23,386 nt of DNA from JBBATK01 sp046052705. Its GTDB lineage: Bacteria > Bacteroidota > Ignavibacteria > Kapaibacteriales > NICIL-2. The stretch spans positions 1-23,386 of the forward strand of contig JBJOLU010000030.1 in the NCBI GenBank assembly GCA_046052705.1. The letters are read 5' to 3'. The position numbers were made by a program, and so were the translations under genes. How positions within the stretch are numbered: position 1 is the first letter of the stretch; each line of letters begins with the position of its first letter. The notes beneath the pieces were generated by a model, which was not told the DNA's origin, did not search any database, and saw nothing but the letters and a program-made list of their open reading frames with translations. Below, piece by piece: positions 13,794-22,556 of the stretch.

Positions 13794-16571
13794 TCAGGCA
13801 AAGACGACGACATTGTTTGTTTTGGCGGAAGCGAGCTCCATGGCACGTCCGGCGTTGGTCAGGAGTGACTCCGCGTTGTCGCCTACAATTGCTTTGGCAA
13901 TTCCTATGCTGACGGTGACGGTGTAGCGTTTCTTATGAATTTCTTTAACGCTTATAGCAACTTCTTTTCGCAGGCGCTCAGCCCATAATTGTACTTCGGT
14001 GTCACGTGTGCCGGTAACAGCGAGGGCGATGATATTCTCATCTACTCTACCCACGACGTCGTACCCGCGAACATATTTGCGCACCACGGATAAAACATGC
14101 AAGAACAGCTCTTCTCTGTCTCCGTGATTTAACGAGCTTTCTACAGCGGAGTAACGGTCGATATGCACCAAAACCGACACCAGGGGCACATTTGTCTCCG
14201 TTGCACGCACTAATTCTTCCTCAAGGCGTTGAATAAATGCGCCACTGTTTAACAAGCCGGATGCCTCGTCCACCAGTGCAGATTTCTTCAACATTTTCTG
14301 CACGTGAATTTGTTCCAGCAGAATTCCTGTTTGCTCACCGATGGTTTCCAAAATAGCCACATCACGTCCGGACAGCTCCGCCGAATTGCCTTCGGCAAAG
14401 AGCGCTCCGTAACAATGCGTGGTAGACTTCAGCGGCACCGCCACAAAGAAACCGTTGTGAAGCGGACCTTCCTGCTCGTGAAAGCGCAGCACGCCTTGAG
14501 CCACAGTGGGAACGCAATTGGTAACGCCGCGGAAAATCGTGGGGGCAATAAGAGAGTTCTCTGTGTTCACCGGCGATCCACTCAGCTGCTCAACGCCGGG
14601 CAACGCAGACATAATGTTGTGAATAGTCCATTGATCGTGCTGACGATCGAACAACACAACACCGATGGTTTGCGACTCCACCACGGAGGCCGAAGAATCC
14701 ACAAGGGCCGAGGCAATCTGCTGCATGGTGGTGCCCGGACGATTCACCATGGAACGGAACTGCGTGAGCGCCTCGAGTGCACGTGAACGTTGCAGCAAAT
14801 CGTACTTGCCTGTATAACTCTGCGTGAGCCCGCTGATAAGTTTAGTAAAGTGCCCCAGCGATCCGATAGTGATCTCGTCGTAGGCATCATCCTGCGTGGA
14901 GTCTGCGCACAACACACCAATAACGGTATGATTCAAGAACACCGGCACACCCACAAACGATGTAGTACCGGCGGGACCATTGTAGTACGGAATTAAATCT
15001 GTTTGCGCCGACGGTTTAATCTCGGTGAGAATTTCCGGGCGGCCGCTCTTGGCTATTTGCGAGACAATATCAAGGCCTAGAGTATATTTTCTTTTGGTAC
15101 GGAACAGCTCCTCTACATCGGTAATGCGTGTCTCCAGAACCAATTCGTTCTGTTCTTTATTCACCCAGAAGAACGCAGCAGTGCGCGCATTCATCATGGA
15201 GCGAATCACCATCAACACTCGCGAAAGCAGATAATCAAATTCCTTGCGCGGCTCTTCTTCATCGTCCGATGGATGCTCTGCATCATCGATAAGATTTGCC
15301 ATTGCAAGCAAGAGCTGGCGCTGCTTGGACGACTCCGCAGCCATGGTGGCTTTTGCCTGAAGGTTATTCTGCTCGGCGGGAAAAGTATTCGCATACAAAT
15401 CGTCGGTTCCCTGCGCAGGCAGCGGAATGGCGTCGCCATAAATCAGATCGCTAAAGCGCGGCGCGGGATCGGGTGGCGGCTCGCCGGGCACAAAGGGAAT
15501 TTCCAGCGAGGGATCTTCAAATAAATCCGCCTGCACCACGCGATGCTTCGGTCTCTTGGAGGAAATCGGCTCGGTAGCAGAAGTTTCGGAAGAAGTGTCG
15601 GAAGCAGTTTCGGTGCCTGTTTCGGCGGCCGCAGCGGAAGCCGTCTGCGGAGCAGCTGCTCCGGATTCAGATACTGCTTGAACGTTTGCGCTTGCAGATC
15701 GGCTGTCTGATTTACTATCCGGCTTACTATCTGATGTTCTACCTGCCTGCTTGCCGGCGGCGTCTGCGATATCGGGGCCGGTGGTGCTTGCAATTTTATC
15801 ACCGGTGGCAACAGTGTCAGCTACGGTATGCTCACTACTCCCGGCACTCTCGGCATGCTTCGCACTCTCGGTACCCACGGCGCGCCTGGACACGATGCGC
15901 ATTCCCGAGTCGCCATCGCCCTGAAAGTCTGCGCCGGCAGAACCCCGCTCTTGAGCCGGTGCGGCGGAAGTATCGGCCGAGGTTGCAGGTGCGGGTCTGC
16001 GCGCCTTGATGCGCATTCCGGAAATCTCGTCCTCGAAATCTTTAGCTCCATCTTTAGCTCCATCTTCGTCGGCCTCGGCGCGAGGCGCCACGCGGGGTGT
16101 GGATGAAGTGCGATCGAAATTCGGATTCTTAAAGGCGCTTTCTCTGCGAGTAACAACTGTAGGTTCTTTGGCTTCGGATGTGTCGTCAAAACGAATACGC
16201 TTCGGTTCTTTGTTCTCCTTCGCCTCCTTCGATTCATCACCCTCTGCCCCGGTGTCGGGAACATCATCCCCGCCGAAGTTCGATTCAAAATCATCGAACA
16301 CGTATCGAGTGCCGCTGGCGTCTTTCTTCACCTTCATGGAAAGTTCCACAGACTGCGTGGGTGCGGGCCGGCGCAGTTCCACTCGTTCTTTTAATCGGGT
16401 GTTGATCGTTACCACCAGCACCACACCGGACAGCAATGCAATGCATGCTCCGATAAGGCGCACGGGTAAGTCGTCCAGAAAAACAAGGAAGAACAAACCA
16501 AGGACAATCACCACAATGTAGATGGTGTCCGAACGGTCGAGATATTTACGAAGGTCAAATGTGGAGCTCAT
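13794..16571 (-). CDS. Two-TM signalling protein: long acidic linker, two GAF domains, degenerate GGDEF
   Basis: 925 residues, function unknown. Two close transmembrane helices (about 15-33 and 36-56) are followed by a long low-complexity, charged linker (about 70-345) rich in Ser, Ala, Asp, Glu and Lys. It carries a repeated short motif, SGMRIKARR at 184-192 and SGMRIVSRR at 222-230. GAF domain 1 is at about 445-585 (SFVGVPVF, IGVLCADS), and GAF domain 2 at about 613-755 (FFVAVPLK, YGALFAEG). The C-terminus (about 765-925) has the GGDEF-domain opening DEASGLLNSGAFIQRLEEEL and the closing VSIGIA, but the GGDEF motif itself reads RVDEN (842-846). Both glycines are lost, so diguanylate cyclase activity is unlikely; GTP or c-di-GMP sensing or protein docking is possible. 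No kinase or output enzyme domain. It precedes rnr by 44 bases. Confidence 0.9.
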   Translation of the reverse strand: MSSTFDLRKYLDRSDTIYIVVIVLGLFFLVFLDDLPVRLIGACIALLSGVVLVVTINTRLKERVELRRPAPTQSVELSMKVKKDASGTRYVFDDFESNFGGDDVPDTGAEGDESKEAKENKEPKRIRFDDTSEAKEPTVVTRRESAFKNPNFDRTSSTPRVAPRAEADEDGAKDGAKDFEDEISGMRIKARRPAPATSADTSAAPAQERGSAGADFQGDGDSGMRIVSRRAVGTESAKHAESAGSSEHTVADTVATGDKIASTTGPDIADAAGKQAGRTSDSKPDSKSDSRSASANVQAVSESGAAAPQTASAAAAETGTETASDTSSETSATEPISSKRPKHRVVQADLFEDPSLEIPFVPGEPPPDPAPRFSDLIYGDAIPLPAQGTDDLYANTFPAEQNNLQAKATMAAESSKQRQLLLAMANLIDDAEHPSDDEEEPRKEFDYLLSRVLMVIRSMMNARTAAFFWVNKEQNELVLETRITDVEELFRTKRKYTLGLDIVSQIAKSGRPEILTEIKPSAQTDLIPYYNGPAGTTSFVGVPVFLNHTVIGVLCADSTQDDAYDEITIGSLGHFTKLISGLTQSYTGKYDLLQRSRALEALTQFRSMVNRPGTTMQQIASALVDSSASVVESQTIGVVLFDRQHDQWTIHNIMSALPGVEQLSGSPVNTENSLIAPTIFRGVTNCVPTVAQGVLRFHEQEGPLHNGFFVAVPLKSTTHCYGALFAEGNSAELSGRDVAILETIGEQTGILLEQIHVQKMLKKSALVDEASGLLNSGAFIQRLEEELVRATETNVPLVSVLVHIDRYSAVESSLNHGDREELFLHVLSVVRKYVRGYDVVGRVDENIIALAVTGTRDTEVQLWAERLRKEVAISVKEIHKKRYTVTVSIGIAKAIVGDNAESLLTNAGRAMELASAKTNNVVVFA

Positions 16572-16644
16572 GAGCGTTTCGAGCTATCCGCTGAAAGCAA
16601 TACGTCACTGCGCCGCTGCTTGCGCGTTTGGACGTTAGGTTGTG

Positions 16645-16652
16645 CAAAGATA
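16645..16652 (-). promoter_or_regulatory. -7 promoter box of the GAF/GGDEF-rnr transcript
   Basis: The minus strand reads TATCTTTG followed by CA, an exact TAnnTTTG match, about 73 nt before the ATG at 16571, in the 130-base gap after the GH18 stop. No -33 TTTG is apparent. Confidence 0.5.
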
Positions 16653-16701
16653 CGAAGGCGCGCGGCCTTTGCCGTATGCCTTTGGCTACCGGGGCCGACT
16701 G

Positions 16702-19209
16702 TTATTCCTCTATAAGTATATGCGCGCACCGGCCGATGCGCACCACATACACTCCCGGCTCAAGATTTCCGCAGGGAATCGGTTGCGGCCGCAGACCAAT
16801 CTCCATTTCCGCAGTATACACCGTTCGCCCCCAAAGATCACTGATTTGTATGCTCACCATCTGCTCTTGCCCGGCACTAATCATGCGCGCGCCTTTGCCG
16901 GGATTAGGATACACGTTGAATACTTGAACCGAGCCACAGCCGGTGTTATTGCCCGCCGCGTCATGTACCGCTGCCACTGTGTCGCGCACAGTTACTGCGC
17001 GCCAGGGTGTCCATGCTCCCGCACCTGCCTGATTCACCCCGCGCACCCGCCAGCGATGCACCGCCGCCTGCGCGGGTACAAGCACCACAGTTTGGGTATC
17101 CGCGCTCGTTACGGTGCTCAAGAGCGTATCACTTTGAATCTGTATTTCGAAACTTTGGGCTGCGGGCTTCGCTGCGTTCCAGCTAAAAGCAATACGCGCC
17201 GACGATACCACGGCGCTATCGGGCGGATACACGGCCGTTACATTACCGGGTAGTGCAACGCGCAGGTACCATGCTGTTTCGCTCCATTCGCCCCAGCCCG
17301 ATTCATTACGGGCACGCACACGCCATTGCACGCGCGCTGCATCGGAAGCATGCACGTAGCGCGCAGCCGAGTACACGCTTGTTGAGTCGCTCATTGTGAG
17401 CACACCGTCTTCACGAACTTCCACATGATATGCATTCACAAAGGGCGCGGTGCTCATCCATGTAAGTATAATCGTATCATTTACGATAAGCGTATCGTTC
17501 ATCGGCGCTATCACATTCACACGGCCGGGATACGGCACGCTTGAACACACCCAAGGCGTGCTCCACGGGCTCCATCCCGATAGGTTATGCGCGCTTACGC
17601 TCCATGAATACGATTGATTCGCTTGCAGCGAAACACTCAGCATTGTATCGACCAGAGTAGTATCGAATATGGCACCACCGCTAAGAGCTGTAAGGCGTAC
17701 GCGGTATGCATCCACAGACGGAGCGGAGCGGTGCCAACGAAACACGCAGGCGTTGCTTTGCAGTTGAGCATTGTTCGCCGGAGAGATATGCATCACATTG
17801 TTCGGTAGCGGCACTGTGCGTACTGTTACTACAGAGCTCCAATCGCCCCAGCCCACGGAGTTACGCGCACAAACCCGCAACGTCACAATGCTCGCTCCCG
17901 GAAGCTGCACTGTGCGCGATGTATCCGTGATGGTAGAATCGCTAAGCCACAGAGCGCCATCACCACGTACTTCCAGCCGGTAGGCGGTAACGAACGGACT
18001 CGATGCGCGCCAGCGAACAGTGGCGTTGTTCTGCTGCAATTGTTCATTGTTTTGCGGAGCAAGAATCACGCATGCATTGGGAAGCGACACAGCAGCACCG
18101 AAGAGTTCCCTGAAAGTTTGTGCGAATTGATAGCGCATGCGGTTTGTGGTGGTTGCATCCCAGTTTACGGACCATGTCATCATTCCCTGAAGATCGCTAT
18201 AGCCGGCAGACCGCGCCAGCACATAGCTTCCGGCGCGCGGCCCAACACCACGAAGATATCTCACCGCTGCGCGAATAGTTGTGGTATCGCAGAACCCTCC
18301 GCCCGCTGCCGGTGGTGCTGCCGGCAATCCCACAAGCACTTTCGTTGCGGGAAGCCCGGTAAACACACCGCCGCGCGTTGTGAAGCCCTGTATCACGGCT
18401 TCTGTCATAGCCACAATAAAATCGGCGGTGCCTTGGGCATAGATATTGCCGTCGATGCCATACATGGTGCCACTGTTGTAGAGCTGTACCTGCACCGCAT
18501 CCAATGAATCTCGCAGGGCATGAAGCAGAGGCAAATAGCCGCCCCAAATACTACCAAAGCCGGACATTCCTCCCTGCACGTAGGCGGTCTCCGGAGCAAA
18601 GGTGAGAATCATTTTTCGCGCAAAGGCGGACCTGTATGAACTCATGATGCTTCGCAGTGCAGAGATCAAGTTGATCTGGGCAATATTCTGCGGAGCAGTT
18701 ATGGTGCCGCCATTTATAAGTATTGAAGCGCCGTGCTCGATGTCTACATCCAAGCCGTCGAAGCCATAGGTAGTAAGCAGCGTAGTGAGCGAAGCCGCGA
18801 AGGCATCGCGATTCGCAGTAGTGCTAAGGTCTATGGATGCTGTTGCTCCCCCAATACTCAACAGTACTTTTTTGCCCGAAGCGCGCACGCGCTGAATGCG
18901 GCTCATAAACTCCTGCTGCGATCCGCGTGCGGGAACGAAGGTCATAGTCATGTCGGTGGTTGATACCGGCAGTGCAAAAGCAACGGCAATCACATTATAG
19001 CGACTGTCCAGAGAATCAATAGCCAGATAGGGAGTGTTGGTGTCTTCCCAATTATGCCAATATCCCAGCAGTGTAGGTGTAGGGAGTTGCGCGTGCAGCG
19101 GGGCCTGGTGAAACCACAGGAAAAGTAGCGCAGCGACAATGCCCGTATAAAGATATTTGCCCGCGCGCCGAGTAGCGGTGCGGCGTGGAAGGCTGCAGAT
19201 ACTTCTCAT
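16702..19209 (-). CDS. Secreted GH18 chitinase-like enzyme with four Fn3 modules and T9SS sorting domain
   Basis: 835 residues. A signal peptide (about 1-40, hydrophobic YTGIVAALLFLWF, cleavage after LHA) leads into a GH18 catalytic domain (about 44-372). The catalytic motif DGLDVDIE is at 151-158, Glu158 being the acid. Upstream LLSIGGA (116-122) and downstream VQLYN (241-245) and MMTWSVNWD (343-351) are the ChiD-type GH18 landmarks, so the enzyme looks intact. Then come four fibronectin-type-III-like modules (about 377-467, 468-560, 561-652, 653-745), each with a NxxGWxxWS-type strand (the fourth reads NQAGAGAW). The last 70 residues are a type A T9SS sorting domain (VYPNP at 766-770, LEPGVYVVRIG near the end). 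Likely exported through the outer membrane to degrade chitin or a related beta-1,4-GlcNAc polymer. An endo-N-acetylglucosaminidase is the alternative. Confidence 0.92.
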   Translation of the reverse strand: MRSICSLPRRTATRRAGKYLYTGIVAALLFLWFHQAPLHAQLPTPTLLGYWHNWEDTNTPYLAIDSLDSRYNVIAVAFALPVSTTDMTMTFVPARGSQQEFMSRIQRVRASGKKVLLSIGGATASIDLSTTANRDAFAASLTTLLTTYGFDGLDVDIEHGASILINGGTITAPQNIAQINLISALRSIMSSYRSAFARKMILTFAPETAYVQGGMSGFGSIWGGYLPLLHALRDSLDAVQVQLYNSGTMYGIDGNIYAQGTADFIVAMTEAVIQGFTTRGGVFTGLPATKVLVGLPAAPPAAGGGFCDTTTIRAAVRYLRGVGPRAGSYVLARSAGYSDLQGMMTWSVNWDATTTNRMRYQFAQTFRELFGAAVSLPNACVILAPQNNEQLQQNNATVRWRASSPFVTAYRLEVRGDGALWLSDSTITDTSRTVQLPGASIVTLRVCARNSVGWGDWSSVVTVRTVPLPNNVMHISPANNAQLQSNACVFRWHRSAPSVDAYRVRLTALSGGAIFDTTLVDTMLSVSLQANQSYSWSVSAHNLSGWSPWSTPWVCSSVPYPGRVNVIAPMNDTLIVNDTIILTWMSTAPFVNAYHVEVREDGVLTMSDSTSVYSAARYVHASDAARVQWRVRARNESGWGEWSETAWYLRVALPGNVTAVYPPDSAVVSSARIAFSWNAAKPAAQSFEIQIQSDTLLSTVTSADTQTVVLVPAQAAVHRWRVRGVNQAGAGAWTPWRAVTVRDTVAAVHDAAGNNTGCGSVQVFNVYPNPGKGARMISAGQEQMVSIQISDLWGRTVYTAEMEIGLRPQPIPCGNLEPGVYVVRIGRCAHILIEE

Positions 19210-19370
19210 ACATTAACATTGTATAATACCCTCACAAAATACGAGTAAAGCTATCACATGACCGAAGCCAAGCCCGGAGGCGCAGTCTATAATTATTTGC
19301 AGTACTTTGTGGGCGCAAACAACTGTTCAAAACCGTGAATTCAACTTTTGCTTCTGATTCTTATTCTTCA

Positions 19371-19396
19371 TCTCATTCTCATTCTCATTCTCATTC
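19371..19396 (+). repeat. Hexanucleotide microsatellite in the leader of the amidohydrolase gene
   Basis: Four perfect TCTCAT units plus TC (19371-19396) follow two imperfect units (about 19358-19370), ending 9 bases before the ATG at 19406. The leader is therefore almost all pyrimidine and A, with no ribosome binding site. Slippage here would change leader length in steps of six. The rest of the 196-base gap from the GH18 start holds only weak promoter-like AT-rich stretches (for example around 19288-19309). Confidence 0.7.
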
Positions 19397-19405
19397 AGCT
19401 TCTCT

Positions 19406-20683
19406 ATGAGTATTGCGTTACGAGTAGGTGTTTTTGCAAGCTTCACAATCCATGTGGTAGTGTTTGTTTGTGTGTTTGCAGCTGCTGCCGGCCTGCTACA
19501 TGCTCAACCCTTCAATGCCGGCGAAACATACTTCGGCAGAGATAGGTTTATCGAGTATCAAGCCGGCAACATACCCCTGATTATCTCTGTACCGCACGGC
19601 GGAAATCTGGCACCGGACTCCATTCCCGATCGAAACTGCGATGGATGCACCTATGTGCAGGACGCCTACACGCAAGAACTGGCGCGGGTTATACGCGAAG
19701 CATTTGTGCAGAGAACCGGCTGCTATCCGCATGTGGTGTATAATCTCTTGCACCGAAAAAAATTGGATATGAACAGAGATAGCACAGAGGCAACGGATAG
19801 TAACTCGGCAATGACTCCGTACTGGACGGAATATCAACGGTTCATCGATTCCGCTAAGAGTGCTGTTGCAAAGCAATTCGGCAAAGGTCTGTTTATTGAT
19901 CTACATGGACACGGGCACGCCAAGGCGCGCATTGAGTTCGGGTATTTGCTGTATGGTTCTCAGTTGCGCGAGACGGACTCGGTGATGAATACCGCAAAGC
20001 GCATTGCTGTTAGTTCCATCCGAAATCTTGTAGCCGGCAATAGGCAGGGCATTTCTCATTCAGCGCTAGTACGGGGCGACTCTGCATTGGGTACACTCTT
20101 TGCCGACCGTGGCTACCCGGGAGTGCCTTCGAAGCAAGATCCTTTCCCGCTTAGCGGCGACGACTACTTCAACGGGGGGTTTAATACCCTTACGCACGGC
20201 TCATCTATGGGTGGCACTGTGGATGCTATACAGATGGAACTAAACTCCGCGCCGCGTTTTAGTGCCGCGGGTCGAAAAGCCTTTGCCGATACATTTGTCA
20301 CAGCGGTGCTTAGCTACCTTGAGTATCATTACATCGAGAATTTTGCAAGCCACAAATGCACCACCACAGGTGTGGAGGTGGGCGATGAAGAAAGTATCTT
20401 TTGGCATCCGAATGTGCTTCGCAACATTCCTCCCAATGCGTATTCCAACGTGTATTCCAACGTGTACCCCAACCCCACTGCGGATGTATTCCGCGTTGAT
20501 GCCAAGTATCACAACGCGCCATATGAATTGTATTATGAACTGTTTGACGCAACGGGGCAGATTATGAGTACAGGTCAGCTCTCGAACACCGCAGTGGATG
20601 TGTCGGTGTATAATCCCGGTGTGTACATGCTTCGCATTTATACCGGTGCTACGGTACATACACTTCGCATCGTAAAGATTTAG
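19406..20683 (+). CDS. Secreted N-formylglutamate amidohydrolase-like protein with T9SS sorting domain
   Basis: 425 residues. A hydrophobic N-terminal signal (about 1-33, ending LLHA-Q) is followed by a catalytic domain (about 40-312) that matches the N-formylglutamate amidohydrolase family: SVPHGG (61-66), DAYTQELARVI, HRKKLDMNRD (116-125), DLHGHGHAKARIE (165-177) and MELN (278-281). His64, the DLHGHG histidines and Glu279 are likely zinc ligands. Cytoplasmic members remove formyl groups in histidine breakdown. An exported one more probably acts on an amide or peptide outside the cell, so the substrate is unknown. A YSNV duplication (347-354) joins it to a type A T9SS domain (VYPNPTADVF, then YNPGVYMLRIYTG, to the end). 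Divergent from the GH18 gene. Confidence 0.82.
   Translation: MSIALRVGVFASFTIHVVVFVCVFAAAAGLLHAQPFNAGETYFGRDRFIEYQAGNIPLIISVPHGGNLAPDSIPDRNCDGCTYVQDAYTQELARVIREAFVQRTGCYPHVVYNLLHRKKLDMNRDSTEATDSNSAMTPYWTEYQRFIDSAKSAVAKQFGKGLFIDLHGHGHAKARIEFGYLLYGSQLRETDSVMNTAKRIAVSSIRNLVAGNRQGISHSALVRGDSALGTLFADRGYPGVPSKQDPFPLSGDDYFNGGFNTLTHGSSMGGTVDAIQMELNSAPRFSAAGRKAFADTFVTAVLSYLEYHYIENFASHKCTTTGVEVGDEESIFWHPNVLRNIPPNAYSNVYSNVYPNPTADVFRVDAKYHNAPYELYYELFDATGQIMSTGQLSNTAVDVSVYNPGVYMLRIYTGATVHTLRIVKI
20441..20464 (+). repeat. 12-bp in-frame tandem duplication at the catalytic/T9SS domain junction
   Basis: TATTCCAACGTG occurs twice in a row and a diverged third copy opens the sorting domain (TACCCCAAC). It encodes YSNV-YSNV-YPNP, so the linker was lengthened by four residues without a frameshift. 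The identical codons suggest a recent duplication. Confidence 0.7.
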
Positions 20684-20735
20684 GTCCCGGGATGTACAAC
20701 TGAGAATGTGCGACCGAAGTATCTCGACGCTTCAC

Positions 20736-20767
20736 GCCGCGATCCGCCTGCGGTTCGCGGCTTTTTT
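20736..20767 (+). terminator. Intrinsic terminator after the amidohydrolase gene
   Basis: GCCGCGA (20736-20742) pairs with TCGCGGC (20755-20761), with an inner CCG/CGG pair extending the stem, and six T residues follow immediately (20762-20767). It is the one clear rho-independent terminator in the window. It separates the amidohydrolase gene from the sulfatase gene. Confidence 0.88.
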
Positions 20768-20897
20768 CGGGGTTCACCGGTGTAACAAGTCGTATGGTCT
20801 GATGTTATTTCTGTAGAGAAAATATTCGATGCTATCATTGCATGCCTTGCAGAAACTGAACTGCGGTACGGGGAACATTTATCACATACCACACTCA

Positions 20898-22529
20898 ATG
20901 AAACACTCACACTTTGCAGAAGCGGTTCTTTCGCTGCGCGCGACGCTCTTTAGCTTTTTTGTTTGCGTCGCGCTTGCATCGCAGCCGGCTTCGGCACAGC
21001 GGAACGTACTGCTGATAATTGCCGATGATCTTAGTCCGGACTATCTGGGCTGCTACAGCACCACAACCGATACTGCCATTACCCCCGTGATTCGCTCGCT
21101 GGCAGAGCGCGGAATTAAGTTCACGAACTTCTGGTCCACGCCGCTGTGCTCACCCACACGATCGGAGATTTTTACCGGACGATATCCCTTTAGAACGGGC
21201 GTGGGATCGGTGGTGGCAGGCGCACAGACCAAGCAGCTTGACACCTCGGAGATCGGTATCCCCCGCTTACTCAAGCTGCACAAGACTGCCCGATACTCAT
21301 CGGCCGATATAGGCAAGTGGCACTTGCATCTACCCGCACCGCCCATCCAACGTACCTATCCGAATGTAATGGGATACGATTTGTACTCCGGAAATTTCTC
21401 CGGCATGCTGCCGGATTTCTACTTGTATCCGCGCATTCGCAACGGTGTGATCGACACCGTTAAAACTTACGCTACAACGCAAACAGTGAACGAGGCGGTG
21501 GACTGGATTGGGTCGTTGCCAACGGGAACATCGTTCTTTTGCTGGCTGGCGTTCAATGCACCTCATGTTCCCTTTCATGTGCCGCCGGCGTCGCTCTGTG
21601 ATACCAAAGGCTTGAGCACCGACACAAACGTAATCAGGCGCAACCCCGTTCCCTATTTCAAGGCGGCCGTGCAAGCAATGGATACAGAGATAGGCCGGCT
21701 GATTGCGTTCCTGAAGACTAAAGGTCTGTACGAAAACACCGACATCATTTTTATAGGAGACAATGGCAATGCCTCGCAAGTGGCGCAGAGTGTGGATCCC
21801 AAAAAAGCTAAGGCAACCTGTTATCATTACGGCATCCATGTGCCGCTGATTATCACCGGACCTTCCGTTGTGCGTCCGGGCAGAACCAGCGAGGCGCTCG
21901 TGAATGCTACGGATCTGTTCGCAACAATCTTAGAGTTGTGTTCACTCACCGAATGGAAAAAGTCTCTGCCATCGTCCACGGTTGTGGATGCGGTTTCTCT
22001 TCTGCCATTGATCAAAGATGCATCTCCCTCTGTGCGCTCATGGGCATTCAGTGAGCAGTTTACCAAGCCCGCTATTCCTGCCGACGGCAAGACCATCCGC
22101 AACGAGCGGTATCAGCTGCTGCGCTTTGATGCGGGTAGCGAGGAGTTCTACGACCTGATTAGCGATACCCTGGAGAACAACGATCTATTGCTTGGCAAGC
22201 TCAACTCTTCACAGCAAGAGAACTACAACACCCTCTGCGCTCAGCTCAAGACTCTTACGGGCATCGGCTCCTGCCAAACAGTTAGTGTTCCCTTGAGCGA
22301 GAGCGAGGATGCAATTACCATTCACCCTAATCCTGCGGCTACGCACTTGCGTATTCGCGGCACGGCGGATGTGCGCGGCATCACGCTGGTGGATATGCAT
22401 GGCAACAGCCGTGAGCTTCCCGTGAATGAACAGATATCGCTTACAGAGTTTGTGCCGGGTGTGTATTCATTGCTGGTCACTCATACCGATGGGCGCCGTA
22501 CACAGCATGTGGTTGTAGTGGAGCGTTAG
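20898..22529 (+). CDS. Secreted sulfatase with T9SS sorting domain
   Basis: 543 residues from ATG 20898, chosen because a clean signal peptide starts there (hydrophobic LFSFFVCVALAS, cleavage after ASA-Q34); an upstream in-frame ATG at 20829 adds 23 unlikely residues. Type I sulfatase: metal-binding DD (43-44) in NVLLIIADD, the CSPTR motif (84-88) whose Cys84 would be converted to formylglycine, GKWHL (139-143), NAPHVPFH and FIGDNGN. All expected active-site residues are present. The C-terminal 71 residues (from about 473) form a type A T9SS domain (IHPNPAATHL, then FVPGVYSLLV). Likely removes sulfate from polysaccharides at the cell surface. Maturation needs a formylglycine-generating enzyme or anaerobic maturase encoded elsewhere. 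The 130-base gap after the upstream terminator shows no clear promoter box. Confidence 0.93.
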   Translation: MKHSHFAEAVLSLRATLFSFFVCVALASQPASAQRNVLLIIADDLSPDYLGCYSTTTDTAITPVIRSLAERGIKFTNFWSTPLCSPTRSEIFTGRYPFRTGVGSVVAGAQTKQLDTSEIGIPRLLKLHKTARYSSADIGKWHLHLPAPPIQRTYPNVMGYDLYSGNFSGMLPDFYLYPRIRNGVIDTVKTYATTQTVNEAVDWIGSLPTGTSFFCWLAFNAPHVPFHVPPASLCDTKGLSTDTNVIRRNPVPYFKAAVQAMDTEIGRLIAFLKTKGLYENTDIIFIGDNGNASQVAQSVDPKKAKATCYHYGIHVPLIITGPSVVRPGRTSEALVNATDLFATILELCSLTEWKKSLPSSTVVDAVSLLPLIKDASPSVRSWAFSEQFTKPAIPADGKTIRNERYQLLRFDAGSEEFYDLISDTLENNDLLLGKLNSSQQENYNTLCAQLKTLTGIGSCQTVSVPLSESEDAITIHPNPAATHLRIRGTADVRGITLVDMHGNSRELPVNEQISLTEFVPGVYSLLVTHTDGRRTQHVVVVER

Positions 22530-22556
22530 GGGAATATCGCATGGCGCGGCATGTGA

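Noticed and set aside
19348..19545. Small hydrophobic ORF (MLLILILHLILILILI) over the TCTCAT repeat
   Set aside because: The Leu/Ile run is simply the microsatellite translated in another frame, and it continues into the signal-peptide coding region of the real gene.
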